Shown piece by piece: positions 1 to 7,883 of a stretch of DNA of 64,000 bases. Position 1 is the stretch's first letter; each line of letters starts with the position of its first letter. The notes under the pieces are model-generated. The model did not search any database. It worked only from the letters and a program-made list of their open reading frames with translations, and was not told the origin of the DNA. The stretch comes from Microbacterium terrae (GTDB lineage: Bacteria > Actinomycetota > Actinomycetes > Actinomycetales > Microbacteriaceae). The stretch is taken from positions 1,922,001 to 1,986,000 of the forward strand of contig NZ_JAFDSS010000001.1 in NCBI RefSeq assembly GCF_017831975.1, in the 5' to 3' direction. A program made the position numbers and the translations under genes.

Positions 1-256
1 GCGACCGCACCTTGCCAGGGGTGTCGGCCCCCTCGAGGGTGGTGAGGTCGATCAGCTCGATGATCCGATCGAGGGCCCAGGCCTTGGAGGTGGTCTTGAT
101 CGAGCGCGTGCCGAGGTCGGCCGCCCGCTGCCCCAGCCCGACGGCGTCGACGCCCGCCAGGCCGTGCAGGTAGCGGCGGAGCGTCGTGTCGTCGGGCTCG
201 CCGCCGAGCAGCTCCACCGCCCGCTCCGGGAGCGTCTGCAGTTCGGTCCGGGTCAT
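1..256 (-). CDS. deoC: Deoxyribose-phosphate aldolase, N-terminal part (runs off the left edge)
   Basis: Class I aldolase that splits 2-deoxyribose 5-phosphate into glyceraldehyde 3-phosphate and acetaldehyde in deoxynucleoside catabolism. Only the first 85 codons are in the window. The stretch SKAWALDRIIELIDLTTLEG followed by ADTPGKV (about residues 58-84) is the characteristic start of the TIM barrel in actinobacterial DeoC. The Schiff-base lysine lies outside the window. The ATG (254-256) overlaps the TGA of the upstream membrane-protein gene by 4 bases, so the two are translationally coupled. Family assignment is firm; the rest of the gene cannot be assessed. Confidence 0.9.
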   Translation of the reverse strand, partial: MTRTELQTLPERAVELLGGEPDDTTLRRYLHGLAGVDAVGLGQRAADLGTRSIKTTSKAWALDRIIELIDLTTLEGADTPGKVRS

Positions 257-684
257 CGGTCCTCCTCGATCGGGGGCGCCGCTGCCTGCTGGGCGTAGCG
301 GGCGGGTACGGATGCGGGAGCGGCGACGGATGCCGCGAGCCCGTGCGAGTGCCGCAGGAGCACGATCACGCCGATGCCGACGATCACGAGGAATGCCACC
401 GTCAGCGAGCCGAAGGCGAACCAGTTGCCGTCGAGGGCGAGCACGATGCCGGCGGCGACCACGGCGATCGCCGCGGCGGCCAGCTTCGACGCGAACTTGA
501 GTCCGACGCCGGCGGTGAGCCGCCCGGCGGGCGAGTCGCCTCGGGCGAGGATCAGGTCGGCGAAGGCGTCGAGGGTGGCCAGGAGCGAAGCCGAGTACGC
601 GACGGCGCAGCCGAGCGCACCCCAGAGGTTCACGGTGTCGGCAGCGGCCGACGCCGCGGCGACGAGCATGACGTCGACGTCCAC
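253..684 (-). CDS. Small hydrophobic membrane protein upstream of deoC
   Basis: A 143-residue protein with about three hydrophobic helices (roughly residues 18-45, 66-85 and 91-112) and a polar C-terminal tail. I do not recognise a domain. The GTG start at 682-684 is preceded by TACGAT (minus strand, 691-696) with a 6-base gap, which supports this start and a leaderless transcript. Its stop overlaps the deoC start, so it is cotranscribed with deoC. A role in nucleoside handling is only a guess from the neighbour. Confidence 0.75.
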   Translation of the reverse strand: MDVDVMLVAAASAAADTVNLWGALGCAVAYSASLLATLDAFADLILARGDSPAGRLTAGVGLKFASKLAAAAIAVVAAGIVLALDGNWFAFGSLTVAFLVIVGIGVIVLLRHSHGLAASVAAPASVPARYAQQAAAPPIEEDR

Positions 685-690
685 GCCTCG

Positions 691-696
691 ATCGTA
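691..696 (-). promoter_or_regulatory. -10 element of the membrane protein-deoC operon
   Basis: Minus-strand TACGAT ends 6 bases before the GTG at 684. It matches the TAnnnT form seen ahead of many first genes in this window and implies transcription starting at the start codon. Confidence 0.5.
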
Positions 697-751
697 GAGC
701 GGGTGTCTCCGACGGTCTACGGTCGGCGGCGACCTCGACGGCGGCGGATGA

Positions 752-1717
752 TCAGGTGAGCGTCGACCGCACGTGCGCGACGTCGTCGGTCATCTGCGCG
801 ATGAGCGCGTCGATCCCCTCGAAGGCGACCATGCCGCGGACGCGGTCGGCGAACTGCACCTCCACGCGGTGACCGTAGAGATCGAGGTCGGTCTCGTCGA
901 GCACGTACGCCTCGACCTGGCGCGTGGCGACGTCGTCGAACGTCGGGTTGGTGCCGATGCTGATCGCGGCGGGGTAGCGGATGCTGGAGCGGAGGTCACC
1001 GGCATCCGTCGACATCCCCTCGTCGACCAGCCATCCGGCGTACACGCCCTCGCCGGGCACGAAGCCCTCGAGCTCCGCTGACAGGTTCGCCGTCGGGAAG
1101 CCGAGTTCGCGACCCCGCTTGAGTCCGTGCACCACCTCGCCGCGAACGGCGTGCGGTCGTCCGAGCACCTTCGCGGCCGTCGCGACGTCGCCCGCCGCGA
1201 GGAGCTCGCGCACCCACGTCGACGAGGCGCGACGCCCCTCGACGGCACGCACGTCTTCGACCACGTCGACCTCGAAGCCGAACTCGCGTCCGAGTTCGCG
1301 CAGCATGGCCGGATCGCCCGCCCCGCCGTGGCCGAACCGGAAGTCGTTCCCGACGAGCACCACCTGCACGTCGAGCGCCCCGACGAGGACGTGCTCCACG
1401 AACTCGCGCGCCGGCAGATCGGCGAGCGCGCGGTCGAAGGTGAGCATCAGCGTCGCATCCACGCCCGATGCCGCGAGCAGGCGCAGCTTCTGCTGCACAC
1501 CGACGAGGCTGTCGGGGCAGATCTCGGGTCGCAGCAGCGCGAGCGGGTTGCGGTCGAAGGTGATGGCGACCATCTTCGCGCCGATCGCCGCGGCATCCAC
1601 GCGTGCCCGATCGATGACCGCACGGTGTCCGGTGTGCACCCCGTCGAACTTGCCGATCGCGACGACCGACGGCCCGAAGCCGGCGGGCACCTCCGACGGC
1701 GAGCGGAAGACGATCAC
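752..1717 (-). CDS. ribF: Bifunctional riboflavin kinase / FAD synthetase
   Basis: Phosphorylates riboflavin to FMN and adenylylates FMN to FAD in the cytoplasm. The 321-residue protein has the usual two domains: an N-terminal nucleotidyltransferase with GKFDGVHTGHR (residues 22-32, the HxGH-type signature) and a C-terminal riboflavin kinase with the motif GFPTANL. I chose the GTG at 1715-1717. It overlaps the TGA of the upstream gene (1714-1716), and the open frame further upstream is only a shadow of that gene. The gene ends the conserved truB...ribF stretch of the minus-strand cluster. Confidence 0.95.
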   Translation of the reverse strand: MIVFRSPSEVPAGFGPSVVAIGKFDGVHTGHRAVIDRARVDAAAIGAKMVAITFDRNPLALLRPEICPDSLVGVQQKLRLLAASGVDATLMLTFDRALADLPAREFVEHVLVGALDVQVVLVGNDFRFGHGGAGDPAMLRELGREFGFEVDVVEDVRAVEGRRASSTWVRELLAAGDVATAAKVLGRPHAVRGEVVHGLKRGRELGFPTANLSAELEGFVPGEGVYAGWLVDEGMSTDAGDLRSSIRYPAAISIGTNPTFDDVATRQVEAYVLDETDLDLYGHRVEVQFADRVRGMVAFEGIDALIAQMTDDVAHVRSTLT

Positions 1718-2160
1718 GACGCCACCGCGGCCGGATCGCCGGTGTGCTCGCCCACGGCGGGGCGATGGGTGATCAGCCACCACAGGCCGAAGAACGGCAG
1801 CACGAGCGGGATGAACAGGTAGCCCATGCCGAACCACGACCACACGCTCGGGTGCGCGAACAGGTCGGGCGCGACGAGGCTCAGGGTGCCGACGACGATC
1901 ACGCCGACGAGTTCGAACACGATGGCCACCCACGCCACGATGTACCACCGGCGGGAGCCCGCGAACACGAGGGCGAGCGTGGCCAGGATGTACACCAGCG
2001 CCGACACGACAGAGAGCGAGTACGCGAGCGGAGCCTGGTCGAACTTCTCGACGACCTGGACGAAGGACCGACCGGTGGCGGCGAGCGCCATGATCGCGTA
2101 GACGACGACGAGGACGCGACCGATACCGGTCATGCGGGGGCGGGCGGCGGGCGACGACAT
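1714..2160 (-). CDS. Four-helix conserved membrane protein upstream of ribF
   Basis: A 148-residue integral membrane protein with four hydrophobic segments (about residues 13-32, 48-68, 73-97 and 109-132) and short polar ends. I do not recognise a named family. It is translationally coupled to ribF through a GTGA overlap. A minus-strand TAGGAT lies 9 bases before the ATG (2158-2160). Function unknown; its fixed place next to ribF is the only clue. Confidence 0.75.
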   Translation of the reverse strand: MSSPAARPRMTGIGRVLVVVYAIMALAATGRSFVQVVEKFDQAPLAYSLSVVSALVYILATLALVFAGSRRWYIVAWVAIVFELVGVIVVGTLSLVAPDLFAHPSVWSWFGMGYLFIPLVLPFFGLWWLITHRPAVGEHTGDPAAVAS

Positions 2161-2207
2161 GACCTGTCAATCCTAGTTCGCGTCCGAGCCGACCGGCGCC
2201 GCGGGGC

Positions 2208-2576
2208 TCAGGCGACCTGGATGGTCCAGATCGCCCACATCCGCCACACCATGACCGCGACCGCGAGGGCCGCGACTCCCATGATCACCGTGCTCCACCG
2301 GCTCCGCTCGAGGAGGGCCCACGCCACCCCCGCGATCGGCAGCAGGGCCGCCGAGACCAGGTACACCCAGAACTCCAGGGCGCTTCCGGTCGGAGTGTTG
2401 CCGGTGAACGGCGCGACGATCGCCATCACGACCTGCACGATGAGCAGCACCTCGACCAGGGCGAGGGCCCCGACGGTGAGGTCGCTCGGGCGCCGGCCCG
2501 CGAGTCCGAGCACGACGCACAGCACACCGGCGACGGATGCCGCCACCACGACGACGAGGGTGAACCACAGGATCAT
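2208..2576 (-). CDS. Small integral membrane protein coupled to truB
   Basis: A 122-residue protein of four hydrophobic helices beginning MILWFTLVVVVAAS. The chosen ATG (2574-2576) overlaps the truB stop by 4 bases; longer versions of this frame are shadows of truB and the kinase gene. No recognised domain. It forms one operon with truB and the uridine-kinase-like gene. Confidence 0.75.
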   Translation of the reverse strand: MILWFTLVVVVAASVAGVLCVVLGLAGRRPSDLTVGALALVEVLLIVQVVMAIVAPFTGNTPTGSALEFWVYLVSAALLPIAGVAWALLERSRWSTVIMGVAALAVAVMVWRMWAIWTIQVA

Positions 2577-3490
2577 CGTGCCGCCTCCCCGGGCATGTTG
2601 AGGGCGCTCTTCACGTCGTCGCCGCGGCGCTCGACGATGCCGACCAGCACGCCGCCCGGGTCGACCGCGGCGGACGGCACGGCGACGAGGCGGGCGCCGG
2701 CACCGGTGAGCCGCTTGCCGTGGCGCAGGTCGCGCGCCTCGTCGGCCGTGACGTCGAACCGCGCGAGCACGGCGGTCGCGGCGTCTGCCGGAGCCATCCG
2801 CGGGGCATCCGCGATGTCGGCGACGAGGGTGGCTTCTGCGACGTCGAACGATCCGATGCGCGTGCGGCGCAGCGCCGTGAGGTGGCCGCCCACGCCGAGC
2901 GCCGCGCCGAGGTCGCGCGCCAGGGAGCGGATGTAGGTGCCGCTCGAGCAGTCGACGACGACGTCGAGGTCGATCACGGCGGCATCGTCCGGTCGGCGCT
3001 CGGCGAGCACGTCGAAGCGCGATACGGTCACCTCGCGCGCCTTCAGCTGCACCTCTTCGCCGGCGCGCGCCAGGTCGTACGCGCGGCGACCGTCGACCTT
3101 GATGGCCGAGAAGGTGCTCGGCACCTGCGAGATCCGGCCGGTGAGGGCGGCGATGCCGGCATCGACGGCGGCGCGGGTGACGCCGGCGGCATCCGTCGTC
3201 GCCACCGTCTCGCCCTCGGCGTCGTCGGTGTCGGTCGCGACGCCGAGGCGGATCGTCGCCTCGTACGTCTTGTCGAGGCCGACGACGTAGGTGAGCAGTC
3301 GCGTCGCCCCCTCGACGCCGAGCACGAGCAGGCCGGTGGCCATCGGGTCGAGCGTTCCGGCGTGGCCGATCTTGCGGGTGCCGAGGGCACGTCGGGCGCG
3401 CGCGACCACGTCGTGGCTCGTGATGCCCTGCGGCTTGTCGACGAGCAGCACGCACGCCTCGGGCTTCGGTGCATCTCTTCGGGGGGTCAT
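2573..3490 (-). CDS. truB: tRNA pseudouridine-55 synthase
   Basis: Isomerises uridine 55 in the T-loop of tRNAs. The 305-residue protein carries the catalytic block GHAGTLDPMATGLLVLG with the nucleophile Asp48, the tRNA-contact segment KTYEATIRLG, and a C-terminal PUA-like region. Length and motifs are normal. The start is the ATG at 3488-3490, which overlaps the stop of the kinase gene by 4 bases. In most actinobacteria truB follows rbfA directly; here mutY, a tetR gene and a glycosyltransferase gene intervene. Confidence 0.95.
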   Translation of the reverse strand: MTPRRDAPKPEACVLLVDKPQGITSHDVVARARRALGTRKIGHAGTLDPMATGLLVLGVEGATRLLTYVVGLDKTYEATIRLGVATDTDDAEGETVATTDAAGVTRAAVDAGIAALTGRISQVPSTFSAIKVDGRRAYDLARAGEEVQLKAREVTVSRFDVLAERRPDDAAVIDLDVVVDCSSGTYIRSLARDLGAALGVGGHLTALRRTRIGSFDVAEATLVADIADAPRMAPADAATAVLARFDVTADEARDLRHGKRLTGAGARLVAVPSAAVDPGGVLVGIVERRGDDVKSALNMPGEAAR

Positions 3491-4170
3491 CGGCGGGTCT
3501 CCTCGATGCGCGGATGCGCGGGGTCGGTGTTGTCGACGACGACGTCTGCTCGCTCGCGAGGGTGAGCCTCGTCGAGGTAGAGCTGCTGGCCGAGGCGGTA
3601 TCGCGCGTTCGCGGGCGCGTCGGGATCGGCGTCGGATCCGTCGCGCCGGGCCATGCGCGCGTACGTGGTCGCGAAGGGCGCGTCGAGCCAGAGCGACCAG
3701 TCCCAGAGATCGCGCAGCTCGGGGCGGTGGAGGAAGATGCCCTCGACCACCAGCACGGCATCGAGCGGTGCGGTCACCCACTCCGACTCGACCGGCGCGT
3801 CGCGCGAGACATCGAAGGCCGACAGCTGGAAGCCGGTCGTGCCCGCCGTCTGCGCGCCGTCGCGGAACGGATCGAAGAGCACTCGGCGGAACGTGGCGTA
3901 GTCGTACGAGTCGCGGTAGAAGCCCTCGGGGCTGCGCCGGCCGCGCTGGTAGCGCTCGATGCGCGGGCGGTGGAAGCCGTCGATGCTCGCGCAGAACGCA
4001 GCGACCCCGATCTCGCCGAACACGTCGGCGAGCCCGGTCGCGAAGGCGCTCTTGCCCGCGCCGTCGACCCCGTCGACAGCCACGACGACCCGGCCGCCCG
4101 GGTACCGGCGCTGCACGTCGTCGCGCAGTCGCCTCCAGACCGTGGTGACAGGGGTGACGGGCAGGCGCAT
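3487..4170 (-). CDS. Uridine kinase-like P-loop NTPase
   Basis: A 227-residue protein of the nucleoside/phosphoribulokinase P-loop class. It has a Walker A motif GVDGAGKS at residues 34-41, DGFHRPR (a substrate-binding aspartate region of uridine kinases) near residue 66, and a later VVVEGIFL strand. These features fit phosphorylation of a nucleoside or another small hydroxyl substrate, but the true substrate is open because actinobacterial members of this subgroup are poorly characterised. It is the first gene of the kinase-truB-membrane protein operon. A TAGGCT ends 7 bases before its ATG. Confidence 0.75.
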   Translation of the reverse strand: MRLPVTPVTTVWRRLRDDVQRRYPGGRVVVAVDGVDGAGKSAFATGLADVFGEIGVAAFCASIDGFHRPRIERYQRGRRSPEGFYRDSYDYATFRRVLFDPFRDGAQTAGTTGFQLSAFDVSRDAPVESEWVTAPLDAVLVVEGIFLHRPELRDLWDWSLWLDAPFATTYARMARRDGSDADPDAPANARYRLGQQLYLDEAHPRERADVVVDNTDPAHPRIEETRR

Positions 4171-4177
4171 GGCTTCC

Positions 4178-4183
4178 AGCCTA
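4178..4183 (-). promoter_or_regulatory. -10 element of the kinase-truB operon
   Basis: Minus-strand TAGGCT with a 7-base gap to the ATG at 4170, the leaderless-type arrangement. Confidence 0.45.
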
Positions 4184-4289
4184 CGGCGGGTCGGTGGCAC
4201 CCGTTCGTGCCCCCGGCACGCCACCGCTCCCAACGGGGGCCGAAGCACCATATCCGCGCGGAGATGGCGCGGCGGTGGCCAGCGCGGCG

Positions 4290-4409
4290 GTGAAAGCCGC
4301 GGAGATGGAAGCCACGGAGGTGAAAGCGGCGAACGTGGCCGGCGGTGAGCGCAGCGAGGGAGGCGGGGAGCGCAGCGAGGGAGGCGGGGAGCGCAGCGAG
4401 GGAGGCGGT
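4290..4409. repeat. Two short tandem repeat tracts in the truB operon / mutY divergent spacer
   Basis: The 264-base spacer 4171-4434 holds three imperfect 15-base units (4290-4304, 4305-4319, 4320-4334). These are followed by three 21-base units (4347-4367, 4368-4388, 4389-4409) built on GAGCGCAGCGAGGGAGGCGG; the units are identical apart from the last base. Both unit lengths are multiples of three and one plus frame is open through them, but that frame continues out of phase into mutY, so I treat the tract as non-coding. Confidence 0.85.
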
Positions 4410-4434
4410 CGTCCCCTCCGCGTACGCTGGACGG

Positions 4435-5301
4435 ATGCCCGACCTCGCCACGCCGCTGAACGCGTGGTACCGGAGCACCGCACGGGATCTGCCGTGGCGG
4501 CGACCGGGGTTCGGGGCCTGGGGAACGCTCGTGAGCGAGTTCATGCTGCAGCAGACGCCGGTGAACCGCGTCGTGCCGCACCTCGAGGCGTGGCTGGAGC
4601 GCTGGCCGACCCCTGCGGCGCTGGCAGACGCTCCGCCCGCGGCCGCGGTGGCGCAATGGGCGAACCTCGGCTACCCCCGCCGAGCGCTGTGGCTCCACCG
4701 CGCTGCGATCGAGATCTGCGACCGGCATGGCGGCGTCGTGCCGCGCGAGGTCGATGCACTCCTGGCGTTGACCGGAATCGGCGACTACACCGCGCGGGCC
4801 GTGGCGGTGTTCGCCTACGGCGACAGGCATCCGGTCGTCGACACGAATACGCGTCGCGTGATCGCGCGCGCCGTCGACGCACGCAGCCAGCCGGGGCCGG
4901 CGGCGAAGGGCGACCTCGCGGCGATGGAGGCACTGCTCCCCCGGGCCGACGCGGAGGCTGCGACGTTCAACGCAGCCGCCATGGAGCTCGGCGCGACGGT
5001 GTGCACGGCGCGCTCACCGCGATGCGACTCGTGCCCGATCGCGCACGCCTGCGCATGGCGTGCGGCGGGCTATCCCGACACGGGCGACTCACGACGGCGA
5101 CAGGCGCGTTACGAGGGCAGTGACCGCCAGGCGCGCGGTGCTGTGCTCAAGGCGCTGCGGGAGGGGGCGGGCCACGAACTGCCCGCGAAGCTGGTCGCGG
5201 CGGACTGGGCAGACCCTCGACAGCGCGACCGCGCCGTCGACTCGCTCATCGTCGACGGCCTCGTCGAGGCGACCGACGGGATGCTGCGCCTGCCGCGCTG
5301 A
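4435..5301 (+). CDS. mutY: Adenine DNA glycosylase
   Basis: Removes adenine mispaired with 8-oxoguanine. The 288-residue protein shows the catalytic Glu35 in SEFMLQQTPVNRV, a helix-hairpin-helix LTGIGDYTARAV, the catalytic Asp in VVDTNTRRV, and a [4Fe-4S] ligand set C-x6-C-x2-C-x5-C (CTARSPRCDSCPIAHAC). The C-terminal NUDIX-like region is short compared with the roughly 350-residue E. coli enzyme, as is common in actinobacteria. TACGCT ends 6 bases before the ATG and there is no clear Shine-Dalgarno site, so a leaderless transcript is likely. It converges on the tetR gene with only 3 bases between the stops. Confidence 0.92.
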   Translation: MPDLATPLNAWYRSTARDLPWRRPGFGAWGTLVSEFMLQQTPVNRVVPHLEAWLERWPTPAALADAPPAAAVAQWANLGYPRRALWLHRAAIEICDRHGGVVPREVDALLALTGIGDYTARAVAVFAYGDRHPVVDTNTRRVIARAVDARSQPGPAAKGDLAAMEALLPRADAEAATFNAAAMELGATVCTARSPRCDSCPIAHACAWRAAGYPDTGDSRRRQARYEGSDRQARGAVLKALREGAGHELPAKLVAADWADPRQRDRAVDSLIVDGLVEATDGMLRLPR

Positions 5302-5304
5302 GTC

Positions 5305-5949
5305 TCACCGCGGCAGCACCAGATCCGCCAGCAGGCCTTCGAGGGTCGCGGTGTACTCATCGACGGACTGCCCGCCGATGCGGACCGCGCGGTCGTAGAG
5401 CTCGACCGATCCGACGAGCACGGTGCGATCGACGACCGCGTCGAAGGGGATGTCCTGTCGGATGTATCCGCGGGCCTCCCACACGCTCATCATCGACGTG
5501 TTCTGCTCCCGGATGCGGGCCGCGTATCCGCGGAGATCGGCCGCCATGCCCTCGTCGTGCCGCGCGGCCTCGGCGTACGACAGCCACAGGCCGTGGACCG
5601 AGGCGTTGATCCCGCTGAGGACCGCAGCGCAGACCGCCACGGCCTCCGCGCCGGATGACACGGCGAGCATCCTGGCTCCCAGCTCCGTCGAGCGGGCGTC
5701 GGTGTCGTCATCGCCGCCGAACGTCGACGCGTTGATGGCGGCGCGCAGGAGCGCCTGCTTCGGCCCATTGGCCTGGACGGTCTCTGTCGAGACCCCGGCT
5801 CGGCGAGCGATCTCGGGCATGGTCGTGGCCGCGTACCCGCGCTCGGCGAACAGCGCCGACGCCGCGTCGACGACTCTCTCGCGGGTCGCCGCAGCCTGCT
5901 CGGAACGCAGCTGGGAGGTATACCGGCGTGCGCCGTCCTGTGAAACCAT
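5305..5949 (-). CDS. TetR-family transcriptional regulator
   Basis: A 214-residue regulator with an N-terminal helix-turn-helix (about residues 40-62, TTMPEIARRAGVSTETVQ) and an all-helical C-terminal ligand domain. I start it at the ATG 5947-5949, which gives MVSQDG. TACAGT (minus strand, 5957-5962) ends 7 bases before it, and that hexamer lies inside a palindrome that also covers the divergent promoter. It probably represses both itself and the glycosyltransferase gene. The ligand is unknown; a macrolide-like compound would fit the neighbour. Confidence 0.85.
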   Translation of the reverse strand: MVSQDGARRYTSQLRSEQAAATRERVVDAASALFAERGYAATTMPEIARRAGVSTETVQANGPKQALLRAAINASTFGGDDDTDARSTELGARMLAVSSGAEAVAVCAAVLSGINASVHGLWLSYAEAARHDEGMAADLRGYAARIREQNTSMMSVWEARGYIRQDIPFDAVVDRTVLVGSVELYDRAVRIGGQSVDEYTATLEGLLADLVLPR

Positions 5950-5977
5950 ATTGACTACTGTACTCCTGTAGTGAATA
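5949..5977. promoter_or_regulatory. TetR operator palindrome over divergent promoters
   Basis: Arms TATTGACTACTG (5949-5960) and CTGTAGTGAATA (5966-5977) are inverted repeats with two mismatches around the spacer TACTC. On the plus strand a sigma-70-type promoter is embedded in it: TTGACT (5951-5956), a 17-base spacer and AATACT (5974-5979). On the minus strand TACAGT (5957-5962) serves the tetR gene. One bound dimer would block both. Confidence 0.75.
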
Positions 5978-6020
5978 CTCGATGCCTGCATCCGATTCTA
6001 CTAGCGAAAGATCCGCGCCG

Positions 6021-7334
6021 ATGTCCGACATCCTGTTCGCGGCGGTCCCGATCCACGGGCACGTCGCACCCCTCCTCCCCCTCGTCCGCCACTTCGTCGA
6101 CCGCGGCGATCGCGTCCGATTCCTGACCGGGTCGCGATTCGCTGATGCGGTCCTCCGCGCCGGTGCGGAGCACGTGCCCCTCCCCGCCGCAGTGGACTTC
6201 GACGACCGCGGCGTCACCGCCGCCTTCCCTGAACGCGCGGCGATGTCGCCTGCGAAGGCGATCGCCTTCGACTTCGAGCACATCTTCGTGCGACCCGGCG
6301 AGCATCAGCACGCGGCCCTCCGCGACCTCATCGACGCCGGCGACGTGGATGCGGTCGTGTGCGACCCGCTGTTCGTCGGCGCCGCGCTCCTCGTCGAGTC
6401 CGACCCGAAGCAGCGCGTCCCCGTCGTCGTCGCCGGTGTCGTCCCCCTGAGCTACCCGGGCCCCGGGCTCGCACCCTTCGGGCTCGGGCTCGCGCCGCTG
6501 GGCGGTGCTGTCGGCCGGATCCGAAACGGAATCCTCCGCATGGCGACGCAGCGCATGTTCCGTCCTGTCGAAGCCGCGGCCGACGAGATCGCGGTCCGGG
6601 CGCTCGGCGCCGCACTGTCGGGACCCGTCCTCGACTGGCTCCCGCGTGCCGACGCCGTGTGCCAGCTGACCGTGCCGCGATTCGAGTACCCGCGACCCGA
6701 CGCCCCCGCGAGCCTCGTGTTCACCGGACCTGTCGGCGCTGCCGCACCCGCCGCTGCGCACCCCTCGTGGTGGGGCGACCTGACGGGTGAGCGTCCCGTC
6801 GTCCACGTCACCCAGGGGACCATCGCGAACGACGACCCGAACGAGCTGATCCTTCCGACCATCCGCGCCCTGGCCGGTGCGGACGTGCTCGTGGTGGTCT
6901 CGACCGGCGGCACCCCGGTGGAGGAGCTCGGACCCCTTCCCTCCAACGTGCGCGCCGCCGAGTTCCTCCCGTATGCCGACCTCTTCCCGAAGACCGACGT
7001 CTTCGTGACCAACGGCGGGTACGGCGGCACCCAGTTCGCGCTCGCCCACGGCGTTCCTCTCGTCGTCGCTCCCGGGAAGGAGGACAAGGTCGAGGTCGCG
7101 GCACGCATCGCGTGGTCGGGCACCGGGGTGAACCTCAAGACGCAGCGGCCCACGGCGCGGCAGATCGAGAAGGCGGTGCGCATGGTGCTCGCCGATCCTC
7201 GCTATCGCACGGCGGCGCGAGAGATCGGCGCCGACATCCGCGCCGCATCGCACGCCGTCGGATTCGCCTCGGTCGTCGACGCCTCGATCGCCGCGCACCG
7301 GGCACCGCGTGCCACCGCTCCGCGTCCGGAGTGA
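6021..7334 (+). CDS. UDP-sugar glycosyltransferase, macrolide (MGT/GT1) type
   Basis: A 437-residue GT-B fold enzyme. The N-terminus MSDILFAAVPIHGHVAPLLP is the acceptor-domain start of the MGT/UGT family. The C-terminal donor-binding region VFVTNGGYGGTQFALAHGVP is the family signature, with the usual PGKEDK loop after it. It likely transfers a sugar from UDP to a small lipophilic molecule, for example to inactivate a macrolide. I chose the internal ATG at 6021 because GAAAG (6006-6010) sits 10 bases upstream; the ATG at 5982 lies at the predicted transcription start. Control by the divergent TetR protein is strongly suggested by the operator. Confidence 0.88.
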   Translation: MSDILFAAVPIHGHVAPLLPLVRHFVDRGDRVRFLTGSRFADAVLRAGAEHVPLPAAVDFDDRGVTAAFPERAAMSPAKAIAFDFEHIFVRPGEHQHAALRDLIDAGDVDAVVCDPLFVGAALLVESDPKQRVPVVVAGVVPLSYPGPGLAPFGLGLAPLGGAVGRIRNGILRMATQRMFRPVEAAADEIAVRALGAALSGPVLDWLPRADAVCQLTVPRFEYPRPDAPASLVFTGPVGAAAPAAAHPSWWGDLTGERPVVHVTQGTIANDDPNELILPTIRALAGADVLVVVSTGGTPVEELGPLPSNVRAAEFLPYADLFPKTDVFVTNGGYGGTQFALAHGVPLVVAPGKEDKVEVAARIAWSGTGVNLKTQRPTARQIEKAVRMVLADPRYRTAAREIGADIRAASHAVGFASVVDASIAAHRAPRATAPRPE

Positions 7335-7350
7335 CCACGAAGACGCACTG

Positions 7351-7381
7351 AGGGCCGGGGACCCTCATGATCCCCGGCCCT
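7351..7381. terminator. Bidirectional hairpin between the glycosyltransferase and rbfA
   Basis: Perfect 11-bp stem AGGGCCGGGGA / TCCCCGGCCCT with a 9-base loop, lying between two convergent genes. No long T-run, as is usual in this GC range. Confidence 0.75.
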
Positions 7382-7391
7382 CTGTACGGAC

Positions 7392-7826
7392 TCAGTCCTC
7401 GTCGTCGAGCTCGCGCGGCTTGACGTACGGGTCGGCGTCGCCGGCGTACGCCGCGCTCGAGGCGATCCCCGCCACGTCGGCATCGCGCTGACGCGCTTCG
7501 CGGAGCAGATCCTCGATGTGCCCGGCGTTGTCGGGCAGCGCGTCGGGGATGAACTCGAGCGTCGGGGTGAGCCGCACGCCGAGCTTGCGCCCGACCTCGC
7601 TGCGCAGCATCCCGGTCGCCGAGCGCAGCGCCTCGCCCGAGGCGAGACGCTCCTCCTCGGTGCCGAGCACCGTGTAGAAGACCGACGCGTGCTGCAGGTC
7701 TCCGGTCACCCGCACATCGGTGATGGTGACGAAGCCCAGTCGCGGGTCGCGCAGCCCCTTCTCGAGCCGCTCCGCGATGAGCACGCGGATGCGGTCGGCG
7801 AGGCGCGCCTGACGTTCTGAAGACAT
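7392..7826 (-). CDS. rbfA: 30S ribosome-binding factor A
   Basis: Late 30S assembly factor that binds near helix 1 of 16S rRNA. The 144-residue protein has the typical KH-like fold sequence: RQARLADRIRVLIAERLEKG at the start and DPRLGFVTITDVRVTGDLQHASVFYTV in the centre. The C-terminal tail (after about residue 110) is acidic and variable. AGGGAG precedes the ATG. It follows infB by 57 bases on the same strand and is probably read through from it. Confidence 0.95.
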   Translation of the reverse strand: MSSERQARLADRIRVLIAERLEKGLRDPRLGFVTITDVRVTGDLQHASVFYTVLGTEEERLASGEALRSATGMLRSEVGRKLGVRLTPTLEFIPDALPDNAGHIEDLLREARQRDADVAGIASSAAYAGDADPYVKPRELDDED

Positions 7827-7883
7827 GATGAACTCCCTGGGGATCGTGAGGGACGCCCGCAGGCGCCCCTCACGGTCGATCGA

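Noticed and set aside
4194..5123. Plus-strand open frame through the tandem repeats into mutY
   Set aside because: It runs out of frame over mutY, which has all catalytic and iron-sulfur residues; the open frame is a by-product of GC-rich repeats with units divisible by three.
5950..5991. An upstream start for the tetR gene at 5991
   Set aside because: It would translate through the operator and the minus-strand -10 element; the ATG at 5949 is followed by typical TetR sequence.
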